Origin: Megascapheus bottae
Lineage: Eukaryota; Chordata; Mammalia; Rodentia; Geomyidae
NCBI GenBank assembly: GCA_024803745.1
Contig: JANJXV010000006.1
Coordinates: 41,533,501-41,597,500, forward strand
Direction: 5' to 3'
Length of the DNA: 64,000 nt
Of this stretch, positions 38,806-50,758 are shown one piece after another. A model generated the notes under the pieces. That model was given only the letters and a program-made list of their open reading frames with translations, ran no database searches and was not told where the DNA came from. A program made the position numbers and the translations under genes. How positions within the stretch are numbered: the stretch's first letter is position 1; each line of letters opens with the position of its first letter.

Positions 38806-39013
38806 ACTTTTTGTCACTTTGGTGGTGGCTGTTTGATACACGTTTTTACAAGTAGCCCAGCTGACCTCACAATGCCAGTCTTTCTGAGTGTTGGGATCAG
38901 TAGGGTACACTACCATGACTGGTCTCATAAGTCTTAAAAAGTGGCATTTGTAAGTGGATAAGTGTTTATGGTTCAAAATTCAGTATTAGGATTCAAAATT
39001 AAACATACAGCTT

Positions 39014-39273
39014 CGGGACTGGGAATATGGCCTAGTGGGAGTGCTTGCCTAGCACATACAAACACTGGGGTTCGATTCCTTGATATAACATACATAGAAA
39101 AAAACTGGAAATGGTGCTGTGGCTCAAGTGGTAGAGCCCTAGCCTTAAGAAAGCCCAAGGACAGTGCTCAGACCCTGAGTTCAAGCCACAGGCCTGTCAA
39201 AAACAAATCACGTGGCTCACTCACATCATTATCCTAGCTACTCACAAGCCTGAGCTCTGAAGACTGGGGTTCA
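39014..39273 (+). repeat. T2 SINE followed by a B1T 5' fragment
   Basis: T2 runs 39014-39200. The B1 half (CCTAGCTACTCACAAGCC) runs 39208-39273. Confidence 0.8.
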
Positions 39274-39542
39274 AATGGTTTCCTCTGTGTCACAGGATCA
39301 AAAGTAATGAATGTTTCTTTATTATGCTCAACTGTATCTTTAATACTTAAGGATAAAATTAGTGGTAAGAGGAGCCCAAGAAGCAGAACTGGATAATAAA
39401 CATCCGTATCACACCCATATCTTTATTCTCACCAGTGAAATCTCCCTTCTCACTCCTTATTCAGATTCTTCAGTAAATGAGGGATCAAGGAGACTGAAGT
39501 GCCAAGACATTAATGACAAACATTATACTAAATTTCTGGTAT

Positions 39543-39728
39543 CAGGCCAGGCGTTTGGCCTAGTGGTAGAGTGCTTGCCCAGCATGCACAAATACCCGGG
39601 TTAGATTTCTCGGTACCACATACATAGAAAAAAGCCGGAAGTGGTGCTGAGGCTCAAGTGGTAGAGCTCTAGCCTTGAGAAAGTCCAAGGACAGTGCTCA
39701 GGCCCTGAGCTCAAGCCCAGGACTGGAA
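39543..39728 (+). repeat. T2 SINE with target-site duplication
   Basis: TTCTGGTATCA precedes the element and follows its A tail. Confidence 0.92.
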
Positions 39729-39892
39729 AAAAAAAATTCTGGTATCATTACTCTTCTGTCCTCACTCAAAATTCGTCACATGATATTCGCCAAGACCACG
39801 TCTCTGTGCACCACACTTGCCAGACATAAAGTCTTAAATTCAGTCCTAAAGCAAGTGGTGCCTAGTCTGCAATGGAAGCTTCAGAATCGACT

Positions 39893-40047
39893 TCAAGCTG
39901 GGGTCTGGCAGTTCGTGCCTGTAATCCTAGCTATTCGGGAGGCTGAGATCTGAGGGCTGCCGTTCGAAGCCAGCCAAGTCCACGAGATACTTACTTCCAG
40001 CTAACCAGCAAAAAGCCGGAAGCGGAGCTGGGCCCACGTTCAAGCAG
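39893..40047 (+). repeat. B1T SINE at the edge of the CpG island
   Basis: A CpG-rich copy with much of the tRNA-like unit deleted. Confidence 0.75.
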
Positions 40048-40536
40048 AACCGACACAAACACACACAAATAATACAAATGGCGGATGCATTTCCTGGAAT
40101 CCAAGCCCTAGAAAGCTACATTCCCTAGAGAGAGCCGGCGGCCCGTTACAGGTGCTGGGGGCGTGCAGCATTTCCTCCGACTTCTCCTGCTGAACACCAC
40201 AACGAGAGACCAGCTTCACCACGGTCCTGGGGTTCCGGCCCAGAAACCCCCGAGTCGCAGGGCTTGCGACCTCGCTCGAGGCCGCGCGAATGGAAGTAGG
40301 GCCAAGAGTGGAACCCAGGCCGCATTCCTCACGCGCGCTCAGCCTTCCGGGGGAGCCATTCCCCAACCACGGGCCCCGTGCTTCTTCCTGGCTCCCCAGC
40401 TCCCGTTCCTTCACCTCCCCCCTGCAGCCAGAACAACTCAGCGCCAGACCTTCACTCCGAATCCCTTCGCACCCCAGGCCCCTGCGTCTGTCAGCCGGCC
40501 GGGACTCCGCCACACAGTCGGGGACGAAGGACTCAC

Positions 40537-40640
40537 CGGTCCCGCAGAAAGCACTCTCCGCCGGAAGGCTCCGCCCACCTCCGAGCGCGCTGCACAAGGC
40601 CTTCCGGCGCGCGCCGAGGCCAGGAAGAAAGGTTCCGGCT
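40537..40640 (-). other. GTF2H2: GTF2H2 untranslated exon 1 (5' end approximate)
   Basis: A consensus donor (GGGACCG/gtgagt) sits at the edge of the CpG-rich block, on the correct strand and upstream of the start-codon exon. The transcription start is not defined by a TATA box, so the right-hand limit is a guess. Confidence 0.6.
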
Positions 40641-40656
40641 GCTGGGGGCAGATCTG

Positions 40657-40670
40657 CCAGAGGGGGCGCT
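40657..40670 (+). promoter_or_regulatory. CTCF-like core motif upstream of GTF2H2
   Basis: AGGGGGCGCT matches the ten-base CTCF core exactly. The preceding CCAG is a weaker match to the rest of the motif. It lies at the upstream edge of the promoter, between GTF2H2 and OCLN. Confidence 0.35.
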
Positions 40671-40740
40671 GGAGAGCTGGCGCACCAGCAGTAGTGACCA
40701 CAGGCCTTCAGGATGGTCTAACCCCAAACGCCTGGAGGTA

Positions 40741-41230
40741 GCTAGGCGTTCAGAAGCTGAGCATCCTTCATCCTGGACTCCGAGGAGCTTGGTTTTCTGT
40801 CTGAAAGTTTGGGATGAAGAACGCTCAACAGCAGCACAGAACCTAGCTGAAAAGCAGTATGTGTTGGGGATTGTGGCTGCTTCTGCTGCTCAATCAAAAA
40901 AAAAAAGTTTATTAAGTTTATTAAGTAACTTCATGGCCTGCAACAGTTCTGTGCAGGAAGTTACTGCAGGAGTTGGAGCCTCTTCCTTTCCGCATCAGCT
41001 CATTCGTCTCATTGCCTATGTTGCTTGTTGGTACCATAAGCTTCCTCATCTGTGTTCTGACTGCCTCCAAACGTAAGAGATTGGTATACCGTACCATAAG
41101 GAAAGCCCGATCTGGTTTAGATTTCGGGCACTGACATCCTCATGAACTGATGTGCAAAATGAGGATTGCACTCCCTAACGTACCCGGCTTCCTGGCGACT
41201 CCACCGCCATTTCCTCTCTTAAGAAGAGAT
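40741..41230. other. unassigned block upstream of the GTF2H2 promoter
   Basis: A plus-strand frame stays open from 40378 to 41076 (232 codons) across the CpG island, but the protein is unrecognised and the start lies in CpG-rich sequence. It could be part of a divergent transcript or chance. Confidence 0.25.
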
Positions 41231-41445
41231 GTTGGCTGGCAATGTGGCTTCGTGGTCGAGTGCTGGCCTCGCATGCATGCATAAGCTTTGATTTTGATTC
41301 CTCGGCACCACATAAACAGAGAAAGCCCGAAGTGGGGCTGCAGCTCACGAGGCAGAGTGCTAGCGGTGAGCAGAAAGTGTCCGCGTGTCAAAAACAAAAA
41401 AAAGAGCTCAAGGACAGTGCGTAGGCCGAGTTCAAGCGCCACTAA
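41231..41445 (+). repeat. T2 SINE, old
   Basis: Contains extra CpGs (GTGGTCGAGTGC, CTCGCATGC). Confidence 0.7.
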
Positions 41446-41503
41446 CAAAAAAGAAGAAAAATTGTTTTGTTTTGTATGTGTGGTCTCTGCATTAATTTCT
41501 TTT

Positions 41504-41686
41504 CCATCCCTGGGGCTTGAACTCAGGACCTGCACACTGTCCTTGGATGTTTTTTGCTTAAGGCTAGTGCCCTGCTACTTGAGCCATGGTGCCACTTCAG
41601 GCTTTTTTTGTGTATGTTCCGAGGAATTCAATCCAGAGCTTCATGCACGCTAGGCGAGTCCTCTACTGCCGGGCCAAACTCCCAGC
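41504..41686 (-). repeat. T2 SINE with target-site duplication
   Basis: CTCTGCATTAATTT at 41485-41498 is repeated at 41687-41700. Confidence 0.92.
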
Positions 41687-41770
41687 CTCTGCATTAATTT
41701 TTTAAAGAAAGGGAAAATTCGCATCCCAGATTATTTCCAACTGTCTTTCTTCACACCCTTTTATTCTTCT

Positions 41771-41960
41771 TTTTTTGCGAGTCCTGGGACTTGAACTCAG
41801 GGCCTGGGCACTGTCCTTGGACACTTCTTCTCAAGGCTAGTGCTCTGTCAGTTGACCCACAGTGCCACTTCTGCTTTTTGTGTATGTGGTACTGAGGAAT
41901 TGAACCTAGGGCTGCATGCATGTTGGCAAGCACTCTACCACTACGTCACACTCATGGCCC
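41771..41960 (-). repeat. T2 SINE
   Basis: Complete. The flanks share TATTCTTC. Confidence 0.88.
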
Positions 41961-43100
41961 TATTCTTCCTTTCTTAAGAAAACAAATCTCCCACGTTTTC
42001 CTTTCCTGCTTTACCTTACTTCCACTGATTTTAACCCTTCCTTCCGCTGTGACTGGATATCCTATTCAAAGATGGGGTACATGCCTATAAGACCAACAGC
42101 CATAAGCTAGATTTGTGGGAACTGATGGCAACAGGATAAGAATAGATCATAAGCAGGAAAAGGGTAAAAGATTATCCTAATATATTTGAATCAAAGCATT
42201 ATTTAAGAAAGATAATATATTCAGACTTTTCCTAGACATAATTCCAGCTCTGTATAGATTTTAGATATGGATCTTAAAGCTAAACTAGGAAGTGTGCTAA
42301 AGCCAAAGAAAATATCCCTAAATTCATGATACTCTCTTGGCTTAATTATGGCTAATACTGTAATCATATATATAGTGGCAGAATGAACTTTTCTGCACTT
42401 GTAAAACAATACAAAATACAACAATTTGTTCTTTGTTCATGAATGGCGGACTACAATTCAGAGTTAGGAAATTCATGAATAACTCATACAACAAAAAGAC
42501 AAGAAGAAGCAAACCAGTCTATTTCAGAATATTTAATATAAATGGAAACAATAATTTCAGAGGAATACCTAAAAGGTCCAGAGTGAGACCTTAGTTCATA
42601 AAATGAACACATGAGGAATAATGATAAAGTACTCCTTGTTTATCCTTTCAAGTGAGAGATGGCAATGGTTTAAAAAAATATATCAGAACATCATGCATGA
42701 GCAGTCAAGAAATAAAGTATGAATTCTGATGCCCCAGGAAAGACTTTGCAAAGGCCTACCTGGACTTTTTCATTCAGAGGCTGAAACACTGTGAGGCAAT
42801 CCTTACAGCCCCAACTGAATCGAGTTCCTGGATTTATGAGAGAAGCACCTTAACCAGTCCATTCTTTATGCTTGCATTCCTATTCAGCTTTTTACAGAAA
42901 AATCCAATATTTTATATAAATCATGTATGTTCATTAAAAGTGGCTTATATGGATTCAAACTTAAAAAAATACCACCAGATACAATAGTCCTGAATTACCT
43001 TGTTCATTAATGAAGTCAAACAACAGAAGTAGAGAATCTAATAGTCTAATACTGTTTTGTTTCCTGTATTAGGTTAATCTATTAAATTAATAGTTTCATT
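41961..43100. other. repeat-poor block
   Basis: AT-rich unique sequence between OCLN and GTF2H2. No exon could be supported. It may include the distal OCLN 3' untranslated region. Confidence 0.4.
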
Positions 43101-43114
43101 TACTTTTTTTTAAG

Positions 43115-43312
43115 GTGCCAGTACTGGGGCTTGAACTCAAGCCTCTTGCTCTTCTTTCCCTCAAGGCCGATGTCCTACAGAGTGAGCCACAGCTTCACTT
43201 CTGGCTTTCTGGTGGTTAAGTGGGTAAGAGTCTCAGGGACTTTTATATCCTAGCTGGCCACAGTACCACTAGCTTCCTGAGAAGCTAGGGTTACAGATGT
43301 GAACCACAGTTA
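43115..43312 (-). repeat. B1T SINE
   Basis: Diverged, with the B1 half at GAAGCTAGGGTTACAG. Confidence 0.75.
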
Positions 43313-43385
43313 CTTGAAAAACTACTAATTTCATTAGCAAAATGAGAACAAAAATGTGTATACCAAAGGATTATCACAGACAAGG

Positions 43386-43455
43386 ATTAGCACAGTTAGC
43401 GGCCAAGTGCTTGCCTAGCAGGTGCAACATCCTCTTCGATCCCCAGTACCAAAGA
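43386..43455 (+). repeat. ID-like monomer
   Basis: GTGCTTGCCTAGCAGGTGC with B box CTTCGATCC. Confidence 0.6.
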
Positions 43456-43664
43456 AGAAAAGACAATAAAAAAAACAGTTAAAACAGCAGAGTAAGGACA
43501 AATGAAATTTTGAGAATGGAGAGACATAGTATTAACTGCCAATAACAGTTTATTTACTATAAACATTAGACTTTATTTAAAAAAATACAAAGCACATATG
43601 ACAAAAATTATCACCTGTTATTTCTGGGTGGTAGGTTCCTGCATGTTTATATTCTTCAGTTTTC

Positions 43665-43684
43665 TCTCCCTCTCTCTCCCTCTC

Positions 43685-43735
<51 letters not shown>
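43665..43735 (+). repeat. (TC)n microsatellite
   Basis: About 50 uninterrupted bases of TC, preceded by imperfect CTCTCCC repeats. It abuts a B1T copy. Confidence 0.95.
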
Positions 43736-43737
<2 letters not shown>

Positions 43738-43955
43738 CTGTCATAGGACTTGAACTCAGGGCCTGAATGCTATCCCTGAGCTCTTGTTCAAAGATAGTGC
43801 TCTACCACTTTGAGTCACACAGCCACTTCTGGTTTTTGGGTGGTTAACTGGAGATTAGAATCTCACTTTCCTGTCCAGGTTGGCTTTGAAATGAGATCCT
43901 CAGATCTCAGCCTCCTGAGTAGCTAGAATTACAGGCATGATCCACTGGTCTTGGC
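43736..43955 (-). repeat. B1T SINE
   Basis: Full length, its tail replaced by the TC tract. Confidence 0.85.
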
Positions 43956-44141
43956 TCTTCAGCATTTCTTTACACATTCAAAACAACATGGAAAGCATCT
44001 GGTCTACTTTTATATGAAACTCACACAAACAGTGTTACTTTATGATTGATTTCTTTTTCACAAGCAATTCTTTGGAAAGCAGAAGAGAACGTATGAACAA
44101 TGGAAAGTCAGAATAGAAAATACTTCCTCATCTAAATTTGT

Positions 44142-44348
44142 TGGTGCCAATACTGGGGTTGAATTCAGAGTCTGGGCACAATCCCTTAGCTTTTTTTGCA
44201 GAAGGCTGGTGTTCTACCACTTGAGCAAAAGTCCACTTGCTGCTTTCTGCTAGTTAACTGGAGATTTCCTGTTTGGCCTGGTGAACTGCAAATCTTGGAT
44301 CTCAGCCTCCTAAACAGCTTGGATTTCGGATGTATACCACCACATATA
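44142..44348 (-). repeat. B1T SINE, old
   Basis: A diverged copy with B1 half CAGCCTCCTAAACAGC. Confidence 0.65.
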
Positions 44349-44609
44349 GTCTAAACTTTAACCTTTAAAATGTATTCTAAATTTATTTTCCAGAGTGCAA
44401 AATGGTGTGAGTTCTCAAAGTTACAGCTAGGTAGTTACTGCAAACATTAAAAAAAAAATAGCTCAACCACGATCTCCTACTGTGGAAACACTGGCTAACT
44501 TGCCCTCCACTGGTTACTTGCCAGGAATAACAGAGAACATCCTAATTACAGGGCAGCTGAAGCAAGATGATCTCAAGTTCAAGACTAACCTGCGCTACAC
44601 TAAAAAAAA

Positions 44610-45012
44610 AATCTGGGCCAGGAATTTGGCCTAGTGGTAGAGTGCTTGCCTAGCATGCACAAAGACCTGGGTTTGAATCCTCAGTACCACACACATAGAA
44701 AAAAAAGTCGGAGGTGGTGCTGAGGCTCAAGTGGTAGAGCTTTAGCCTTGACAAAGTCCAAGGACAGTGTTCAGGCCCTGAGTTCAAGCCCAGGACTAGC
44801 AAAAAAAAAAAATCTATCTCAGCCTGAGAGTTTGGCCTAGTGGTAGAGTGCTTGCCTAGCATGCAGGAAGACCAAGGTTCAATTCCTCAGTACCACATAC
44901 ATGGAAAAAAAAAGCCGGAAGTGGTGCTGAAGCTCAAGTGGTAGAGCTCTAGCCTTGAGAAAACCCAAGGACAGTTTCAGGCCCTGAGCTCAAGCTCAGA
45001 ACTGGCAAAAAA
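44610..45012 (+). repeat. two T2 SINEs in tandem
   Basis: Copies at 44610-44805 and 44824-45012 are separated by an A run and AATCTATCT, repeated in part after the second copy. Confidence 0.9.
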
Positions 45013-45250
45013 CAGAAAAAAATAAATCTATATGAACAAAATCAAACCAAACCTAAGTGCACTGAATTGTAAGAACAGAGTTAACATTTTAACACATTAA
45101 AATCAATGAATATGCTTGCAATTCCTTTCCATTTGGTGTGATTCCAAAGCCATTTTATATAGCATGTAGAAAACTTAAGAGACTTTTTCTTCAATTTGAA
45201 ACAAACAGTGTTAAATGTATTACCTTATTTTAAAAGTTTATAAAAAACAG

Positions 45251-45515
45251 GGCAGTGTATGGCTCAAGTGACAGAGCATCTAAGAAGCACAAGGCTGGGG
45301 CCCGGAGTTTGGCCTAGTGGTAGAGTGCTTGCCTAGCATGCAAGAAGACCCGGTTCGATTCCTCGGTACCATATACATAGAAAAAAGCTAGAAATGGTGC
45401 TAAGGCTCAAGTGGTAGAGCTCTAACCTTTGAGAAAGTCCAAGGACAGTGCTCAGGCCCTGAGCTCAAGCCCAGGACTGGCAAAAAAAAAGGCACAGGCT
45501 CTGAGTTTAAACCCC
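45251..45515 (+). repeat. T2 SINE inserted in an older tRNA-like SINE
   Basis: The T2 copy spans 45297-45490. The older unit continues on both sides (AAGCACAAGGCT / AAGGCACAGGCTCTG). Confidence 0.8.
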
Positions 45516-45654
45516 AGTAACATACACACACACAGACACACAAACACACACAAATCATATAGAAGACAATCCAACCTTATATTTAAAATGATGTACTAAT
45601 GTACTATAGTCTCTGAATTGCTGACTGAAGATTAAGATGGAAATAATTGTTTTG

Positions 45655-45853
45655 TGTATACAGACACTGGGACTTGATCATAGTGACTTCTTCACTCAAG
45701 GCTAAAGCCAAACTTCTACTTTTGGCTTTTAGCTGTTTATTTGGATCTGAATCTCTTAACTTTTCTCTTAGGGCTGGCTTTGAACCATGATCCTCAAATC
45801 CCAGCCTTCTGTGTAGCTACGATCATAACTGTGAGCCACTGATACCTGGCTAC
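45655..45853 (-). repeat. B1T SINE, old
   Basis: A diverged full copy. Confidence 0.7.
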
Positions 45854-45900
45854 TTCCAGACTCATTAAGCTTCTTTCAGCTGAAGAAAAGACTGGGAACG

Positions 45901-46097
45901 GGCTATGAGTTTGGCCTAGTGGTAGAGTGCTCGCCTAGCATGCACAAAGACTGGGTTTGATTCCTCGGTACCATATACGTAGAAAAGCCTGGAAATGGTG
46001 CTGTGGCTCCAGTGGTAGAGCTCTAGTCTTGAGAAAGCCCAAAGACGGTGGTCAGGCCCTGAGTTCAAGCCCCAGGACTGAAAAAAAAAAAAAAAGA
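45901..46097 (+). repeat. T2 SINE
   Basis: Complete with an A tail, followed by AGAAAAAGAAAAG. Confidence 0.88.
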
Positions 46098-46998
46098 AAA
46101 AGAAAAGACAAGACCAGGAAATTACCAACCGGCACAGCACTGCAAATTTTAAAAGAGACCAACTCCTGAACAGACTTCTCCACAATGTAAGCAGCTCTAA
46201 TGCCATCAAGTCAGTGTCTTATAGGCAGGGAATACCAAGTTTAATACCTTGCAAAATATATACAGAACTTGAACCATTACTATGAGATAAAATTCAAGTC
46301 ATAATTATAATAGGATACTTTCATCTAGTGAAAGGTCTAGTTGGTTAAAAAATGCATGTAAACTATAAAAAGAAAAGTATTTAGAAATACATACAATTTT
46401 AACAATCTTTTAACCTTTGATTTTTAAAAAGTTATGTATTTACAATCTTTAAAATTCACATAGCTGTTAAATTTACATAATCTTAATTATTAGGAAAAAA
46501 AGGATAATTAAAAAAACATTTATACAATAGGGAAAAAAATCAATAGGAAGTAGAACACAGTATTAGCTAAAATAAGAAAGGTAGGGACTTGATAATTAAA
46601 AAGTTATACAACAAACTTTACCAGAAACATGCAATGCAGAGACCCAGTTTTTACAGAAGAATGATTAGAAGTTCCCTGGATGGCTGGAGGGAAGGATAAA
46701 TGAGGCTGCCTACGTGAGAGAATGCACTGTCTAGATGTAAAACTTCCTTTCAGGCTTAAAAACTTTAAACAGCATTTTGTTCTTAATATGACAACCAATA
46801 TTTAAACAATAAATCCTTAATTGGAGTGTTCAGCCCCGTTGATGATGAAAAGCTATTTATAAAATGTTTCAATACTGATGATATTAAAGCTACCAAAATC
46901 ATAAAGTTTTGGCTTCCCAGGTTTGAATCAAAAGTCAGTTTGTCTTCTGAGAATAATGCATAGACATGAGGAAGACATTCTTTAATCTCTCCAGTCTT

Positions 46999-47100
46999 CT
47001 ATGTTTTCCTTTTGTCATAATCGCCAACCATTTTCTTGATATGTGACAATTTGCTCTTCAACTGTTTGCAGTAGTTTCTCTTACTTTTGTAATCTGCAGA
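46999..47100 (-). CDS. OCLN: OCLN last coding exon and stop
   Basis: Encodes [20 protein letters not shown] through GDYDKRKT then TAG. The acceptor is tctttag. The helical bundle surface that binds ZO-1 is intact by eye. Confidence 0.96.
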   Translation of the reverse strand, partial: SADYKSKRNYCKQLKSKLSHIKKMVGDYDKRKT

Positions 47101-50100
47101 CTAAAGATGGAGAAATGAATCACATAAATTCAACATACTAAAAACAGGACTAGCCTGGCATGGTGGCTCACACCTGTAATCCTTGCTACTCAGCAGGCTT
47201 AGATCTGAGGATGGAAGTTCAAAGATAGCCTGGACAGGAAAGTCTCCAGGAGACTCTTTTCGTCAGTCCTGGGACTTGAACTCAGGGCCTTAGCACTGTC
47301 CTTGGGCTTTCTCAAGGCCTAGTGCTCTACCACTTGAGCCATATCACCACATTCAGCCTTTTCTATGTATGTGATACGAAGGAATCAAACCCAGGTCTTT
47401 GTGCATGGCAGAGAACCACTCTTACCACTAGGCCAAACTCCACCCCCCGCCCATGAGACTCTCCAATTCACCTCCAGAAAACCAGAAGTGGAGCTATGGT
47501 TCAAAATGGTAGTATACCAGGCTTCAGTAAAAAGGGCTTAGGGAGAGTGCTCAGGCCCTGAGTTCAAGCTCCATTACCAAACCAAACCAAACTGAAAGAA
47601 AAAACAGTGTAGCTGGGCATCAGTAGCTCACACTTGTAATTCTACCTGAGAGTTGACGATGCTGGTTTGAAGCCAACCTAGGTAGGAAAATCCAGATGAC
47701 TCCAGTTAACCACCAAAAAGCCAGAAGTAGGGCTGTGGCTCAAGTGGTATATAAGAATGAGAGACCTTAAGTTTAAGCCCTGTACACAAACAAAGCAGCC
47801 TCGAGTTGCAAACAACTGAAATTAGAGTTCCAGTCTTTAAATATAGCCAGGTGCCAATTACTCATGCCTATAATCCTAACTACTTAGGAGGATGAGATCT
47901 GAGGATCAGGGTTCAAAGCCAGCCTGGGCAAAAAAAAAAAAAATCCCCATAAGACTCTTTTCTCCAATTAACTACTCAAAAACTGGAAGTGGTGCTATGG
48001 ATCAGAGTGGTAGAACACCAGCAAAAGAATTGAAGGACAGTGTCTAAGGCCCTAAGTTCAAGCTCCATGACTACCCTCCCCCCACAACACACAAAAGGAT
48101 TTTTGTTTCTATAACCAGTATATGCCTATGTCTAGAGTATTTAAAGTCATACTAAAGGTTAAACAAAACACACACAAAACCAAAGTTCTTTCTAAAAGCA
48201 TTTTAGAAACCAGGATACTTACTCTTTTTACTTGTTTCAATCTATTGTATTCATCAGCAGCAGCCTGTTAATAGATGAGAATGTGTTTAGTTGGACACTT
48301 AAGCCAGGCTCTGTTACCTCACTCCCATAATCCTAGTTACTCAAGATGCTGAGATCTGCAGATGGAGTTTCAAATTCAGCCTAGGAAGGAAAGTCTAGGA
48401 GAGTATAATCTCCAATAAACTACCCCCCAATTCCTGATATTAACACTGAGAACTGAAAATGACAGCATATGATACAAAGACAGCTTTGTTTTAGCTAAAA
48501 TTTTTAATCATAAAATTTCTGATAGTCTTGTATTTTTCTGTACTTAGTAGTTTTCTATATCAAGTATAGAGCACTGGCCTTGAGCAAAAGAGCTCAGGGA
48601 CAGCATCCAGCTTGTTTTTATTGGAATTGTGATCCTCCCCACACACACACTTTTTCTTCCCAGCATTGCAAAAAAGGAAAAGGAGGGCCAGGAGTTCGGC
48701 ATAGTGGTAAAATATTTGCCTAGCATGCACAAAGACCCGGTTCGATTCCTTGGTACCACATACATAGAAAAAGCCATAGTGGTGCTGTGGCTCAAGTGGT
48801 AGAGCCGTAGCCTTGAGAAAGCTCAAGGATAGTGCTCAGGCCCTGAGTTCAAGCCCCAGGACTGGCAAAAGAAAAAGAAAAGGCAGGTTTCTGCTAATGA
48901 AATTGAGCAGATAAGCATTTGGATATTTGATCTTTTGTCTAATTATGTAATTGATAAAATGGTAATATGTATTAATATTAGTTCAAGTACATACTTATGC
49001 TCTCTAGGAAAGTCTGGTTATAGTTTTGTGGGAAAAATAATTTGATGGTGTTCACCAGCCTACAAAAACTTAGTACAAGACCATAAACAAAAAAAAAAGT
49101 AACAGTAATGAAGTCCTAAAGCAGATGGCCTCAAGAAACCCCATGAAGACTCATATCTGATAGGAAGTCTCTCAAATTCCATTTATGCAGGCAGCTATGC
49201 ATTCTGCTACCTCTCTACTACTTCAGGACAATACAAAAGCCACATTGACACCGGAAAAGACTTTTGAAACCACAAACATAACTAGTTATATCCCACTGAT
49301 CTGAGCCAACACGGGTAGCTTATGCCTATAATCCTAGCTACTCAGAAGGCTACAATCTGAGGATCATGGTTCAAAGCCATCCCAGGTAGGAAAATCTGTG
49401 AGACTCTTACCTCCAATTAATCACCAGAAAAGGAACTATGGTTCAAAGTAATAGAGCACTAGCCTTGAGCAAAAGAGCTCAGAGATAGCATCCAAGATCT
49501 GAGCTCAAGTCTCACAACTCCCCTCCCCCCCCAAAAAAAAGCCACAATCTAAGCTACCAATTAACTTCTACCTGTTAGGCGTGGGGAGAAAATGGGTGGG
49601 TATCAAACCCAGGGTTTAAAGATGCTCGATGGTCCACATACCACTGGGCAACTCCTCCAGCCCTCCCTATTAACTACTCATGTGGTTTCTGACCTTTCCA
49701 GTTTCAGAACCCACCAGAAATAATTCCTTTAAAAAAGGCATGTTAGTTGTGAGTGTGGCCTAGTGATAGAGTGGTTGCCTAGCATGTACAAAGTCCTGGG
49801 TTCCATTCCCCAGTACCACATACACAGAAAAAGCCAGAAATGGTGCTGTGGCTCACGTGGTAGATACTAGGCTTGAGAGGCCCAAGGACAGTGCACAGGT
49901 CCTGAGCTCAATCCCTAGGACTGACAGCAACAACAAAAAAATTAGGCATGTTAATGCTTCAAAATTTCTACCAAGTTTTCCAGATGGATATAATCCTGCA
50001 CCACATCCCCTTCTATGTGGAGAAATGTTAGCCATTACTAAAGTGGTACCACAGAACCACTTTCAGCTTTTTCTTTTTTTTTTTTCTCCCTTTTTTGGCC

Positions 50101-50717
50101 AGTCTTGGGCTTGAGCTCAGGTCCTGAACACTGACACTGTCCTTGGTTTTCTCAAGGCTAGAGCTCTACCACTTGAGCCTCAGCACCACTTCTGATTTTT
50201 TCTATGTATGTGGTACCGAGGAATTGAGCCCAGGTCTTTGTGCATGCTAGGCAAGCACTCTACCACTAGGCCAAACTCCTGGCCCTAGCCATCACTTCTG
50301 AGTGCAACCTTCCTAAACAATTCAGATACCATTCATTCTCTGAAGATCTAGTTACATAATGTTAATGCACCATCAGTGGCTTTGGCATTGACAGTTATTT
50401 AGATGTCACTCACTCCTAGAATACAAACTCTTTGGGGAGAGGGACACAGGTTTTGTCTTTCTAATTACAACACTACTATATTATAAAAAATCCAGTAAGT
50501 GGTGTATAAATGTTAACTGAACAAGGAACAGATGGCTAATGCCTGTAATCCTAGCGATTCAGGGGGCTGAGATTCGAGGAGTGTGATTCAAAGTGAATTC
50601 TGGCAGAGAAGTCCCAGAGACTCTTATCTCTAACTATTAAAAAAACTGGAAGTGGAGCCGTGGCTCAAATGGTAGAAGGCCAGTCCTGAATGGGAAGGCC
50701 CTGAGTTCAAGTTCCAG

Positions 50718-50758
<41 letters not shown>

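Larger units (their letters stand above)
40080..40720 (-). promoter_or_regulatory. GTF2H2: CpG-rich, TATA-less promoter of GTF2H2
   Basis: This is the only long CpG-dense stretch in the window and it overlaps untranslated exon 1. It holds ETS-type CCGGAAG cores near 40565 and 40605, another TTCCGG near 40634, and a GC box (CCGCCC) near 40573. There is no TATA box near the exon. The block continues about 450 bases into the first intron. Housekeeping expression is expected for a TFIIH subunit. Confidence 0.75.
42420..46998 (-). other. OCLN: probable OCLN 3' untranslated region, end not defined
   Basis: There is no coding exon between the OCLN stop and the GTF2H2 promoter. Human OCLN has a long 3' untranslated region, so much of this AT-rich stretch is probably transcribed. 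Minus-strand AATAAA signals are present, for example near 43550 and 43571, but none can be called as the used one. The SINEs inside it are listed separately. Confidence 0.4.

Noticed and set aside
38392..38976. 194-codon minus-strand frame
   Set aside because: Reads antisense through an L1 3' untranslated region and a SINE. The composition is low-complexity and no family is recognisable.
40378..41076. 232-codon plus-strand frame called as a gene
   Set aside because: It starts in a CpG island where stop codons are rare by composition, encodes no recognisable domain and has no splice or polyadenylation support. Kept only as a possible divergent transcript.
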